Assembly (NCBI RefSeq): GCF_900765565.1
Contig: NZ_CAAFRZ010000029.1
Coordinates: 1 to 5,632 of the forward strand
Direction: 5' to 3'
DNA length: 5,632 nucleotides
Source of the DNA: an uncultured Dialister sp.
Lineage (GTDB): Bacteria; Bacillota; Negativicutes; Veillonellales; Dialisteraceae
In this document: positions 5,613 to 5,632 of the stretch, one piece after another
How the letters are laid out: every line of letters starts with the position of its first letter
Position numbering within the stretch: the first letter of the stretch is position 1
Program-made: the position numbers and the translations under genes
Notes under the pieces: model-generated
Told to the model about the DNA's origin: nothing
What the model saw: the letters and a program-made list of their open reading frames with translations, nothing else
The model's database searches: none

Positions 5613-5632
5613 GCTTTTAACGGTTGTCTCGA

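Larger units (their letters stand above)
5022..5632. other. 611-bp gene-free region with operon leader and repeats
   Basis: No credible gene lies here. Open frames of 70-82 codons on the minus strand (5359-5147, 5459-5211) run through repeats, have no convincing ribosome binding site, and encode Cys-, Arg- and Gly-rich nonsense. From left to right the region holds the U32 ribosome binding site, a GAGNNN array, three small dyads, an AT-rich patch that may hold the operon promoter, and two hairpin-rich composite repeat units that reach almost to the window edge. Confidence 0.8.

Noticed and set aside
5313..5618. CRISPR-like array
   Set aside because: There are only two repeat copies, they are 81 bp long and multi-hairpin with imperfect identity, and no cas gene is nearby. 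This does not match CRISPR repeat-spacer geometry.

Overview
The window looks like chromosomal DNA from a moderately GC-rich member of the Bacillota. The Negativicutes (Dialister/Megasphaera-like relatives) are my best guess. That rests on two complete housekeeping proteins, strong AGGAGG-type ribosome binding sites, and hairpin-rich plus 'GAG'-phased intergenic repeats. The genus call is inference; only the protein families are firmly supported.

Layout: everything coding is on the minus strand, read from right to left. A long U32-family protein (5021 to 2607, 804 aa) is followed directly by mutS2 (2607 to 253, 784 aa). The two overlap by one base in a TAATG stop/start, so they form a tightly coupled two-gene operon. 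Both proteins appear full length with intact ends. The U32 protein is probably an iron-sulfur RNA hydroxylase (RlhA/TrhP type) rather than a protease. MutS2 is an ATPase with a C-terminal Smr domain, known in other species for suppressing recombination and for splitting collided ribosomes. Pairing them may link RNA modification to translation or DNA quality control, but that is inference.

Flanks: the left 252 bases hold no gene. They carry perfect hairpins (4-25, 41-99 with a nested stem, 105-115), a GAGNNN hexamer array and a small GC hairpin, but no clear terminator. The right 611 bases (5022-5632) hold the operon leader, a second GAGNNN array in inverted orientation, further hairpins, and two tandem copies of a MITE- or REP-like composite unit (5252-5397 and 5457-5612). 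Each unit has an inverted 'left' hairpin, a variable spacer, and an 81-bp 'right' block of four successive hairpins.

The most interesting items are (1) the tandem hairpin units, whose differences include compensatory base changes; (2) the internal duplication of the U32 protein, whose second half loses one candidate cluster cysteine but keeps a Cys-x13-Cys-x3-Cys set; (3) altered nuclease and ATPase motifs in MutS2; and (4) inverted GAGNNN arrays bracketing the operon. I see no mobile-element protein, CRISPR array, tRNA or rRNA gene.
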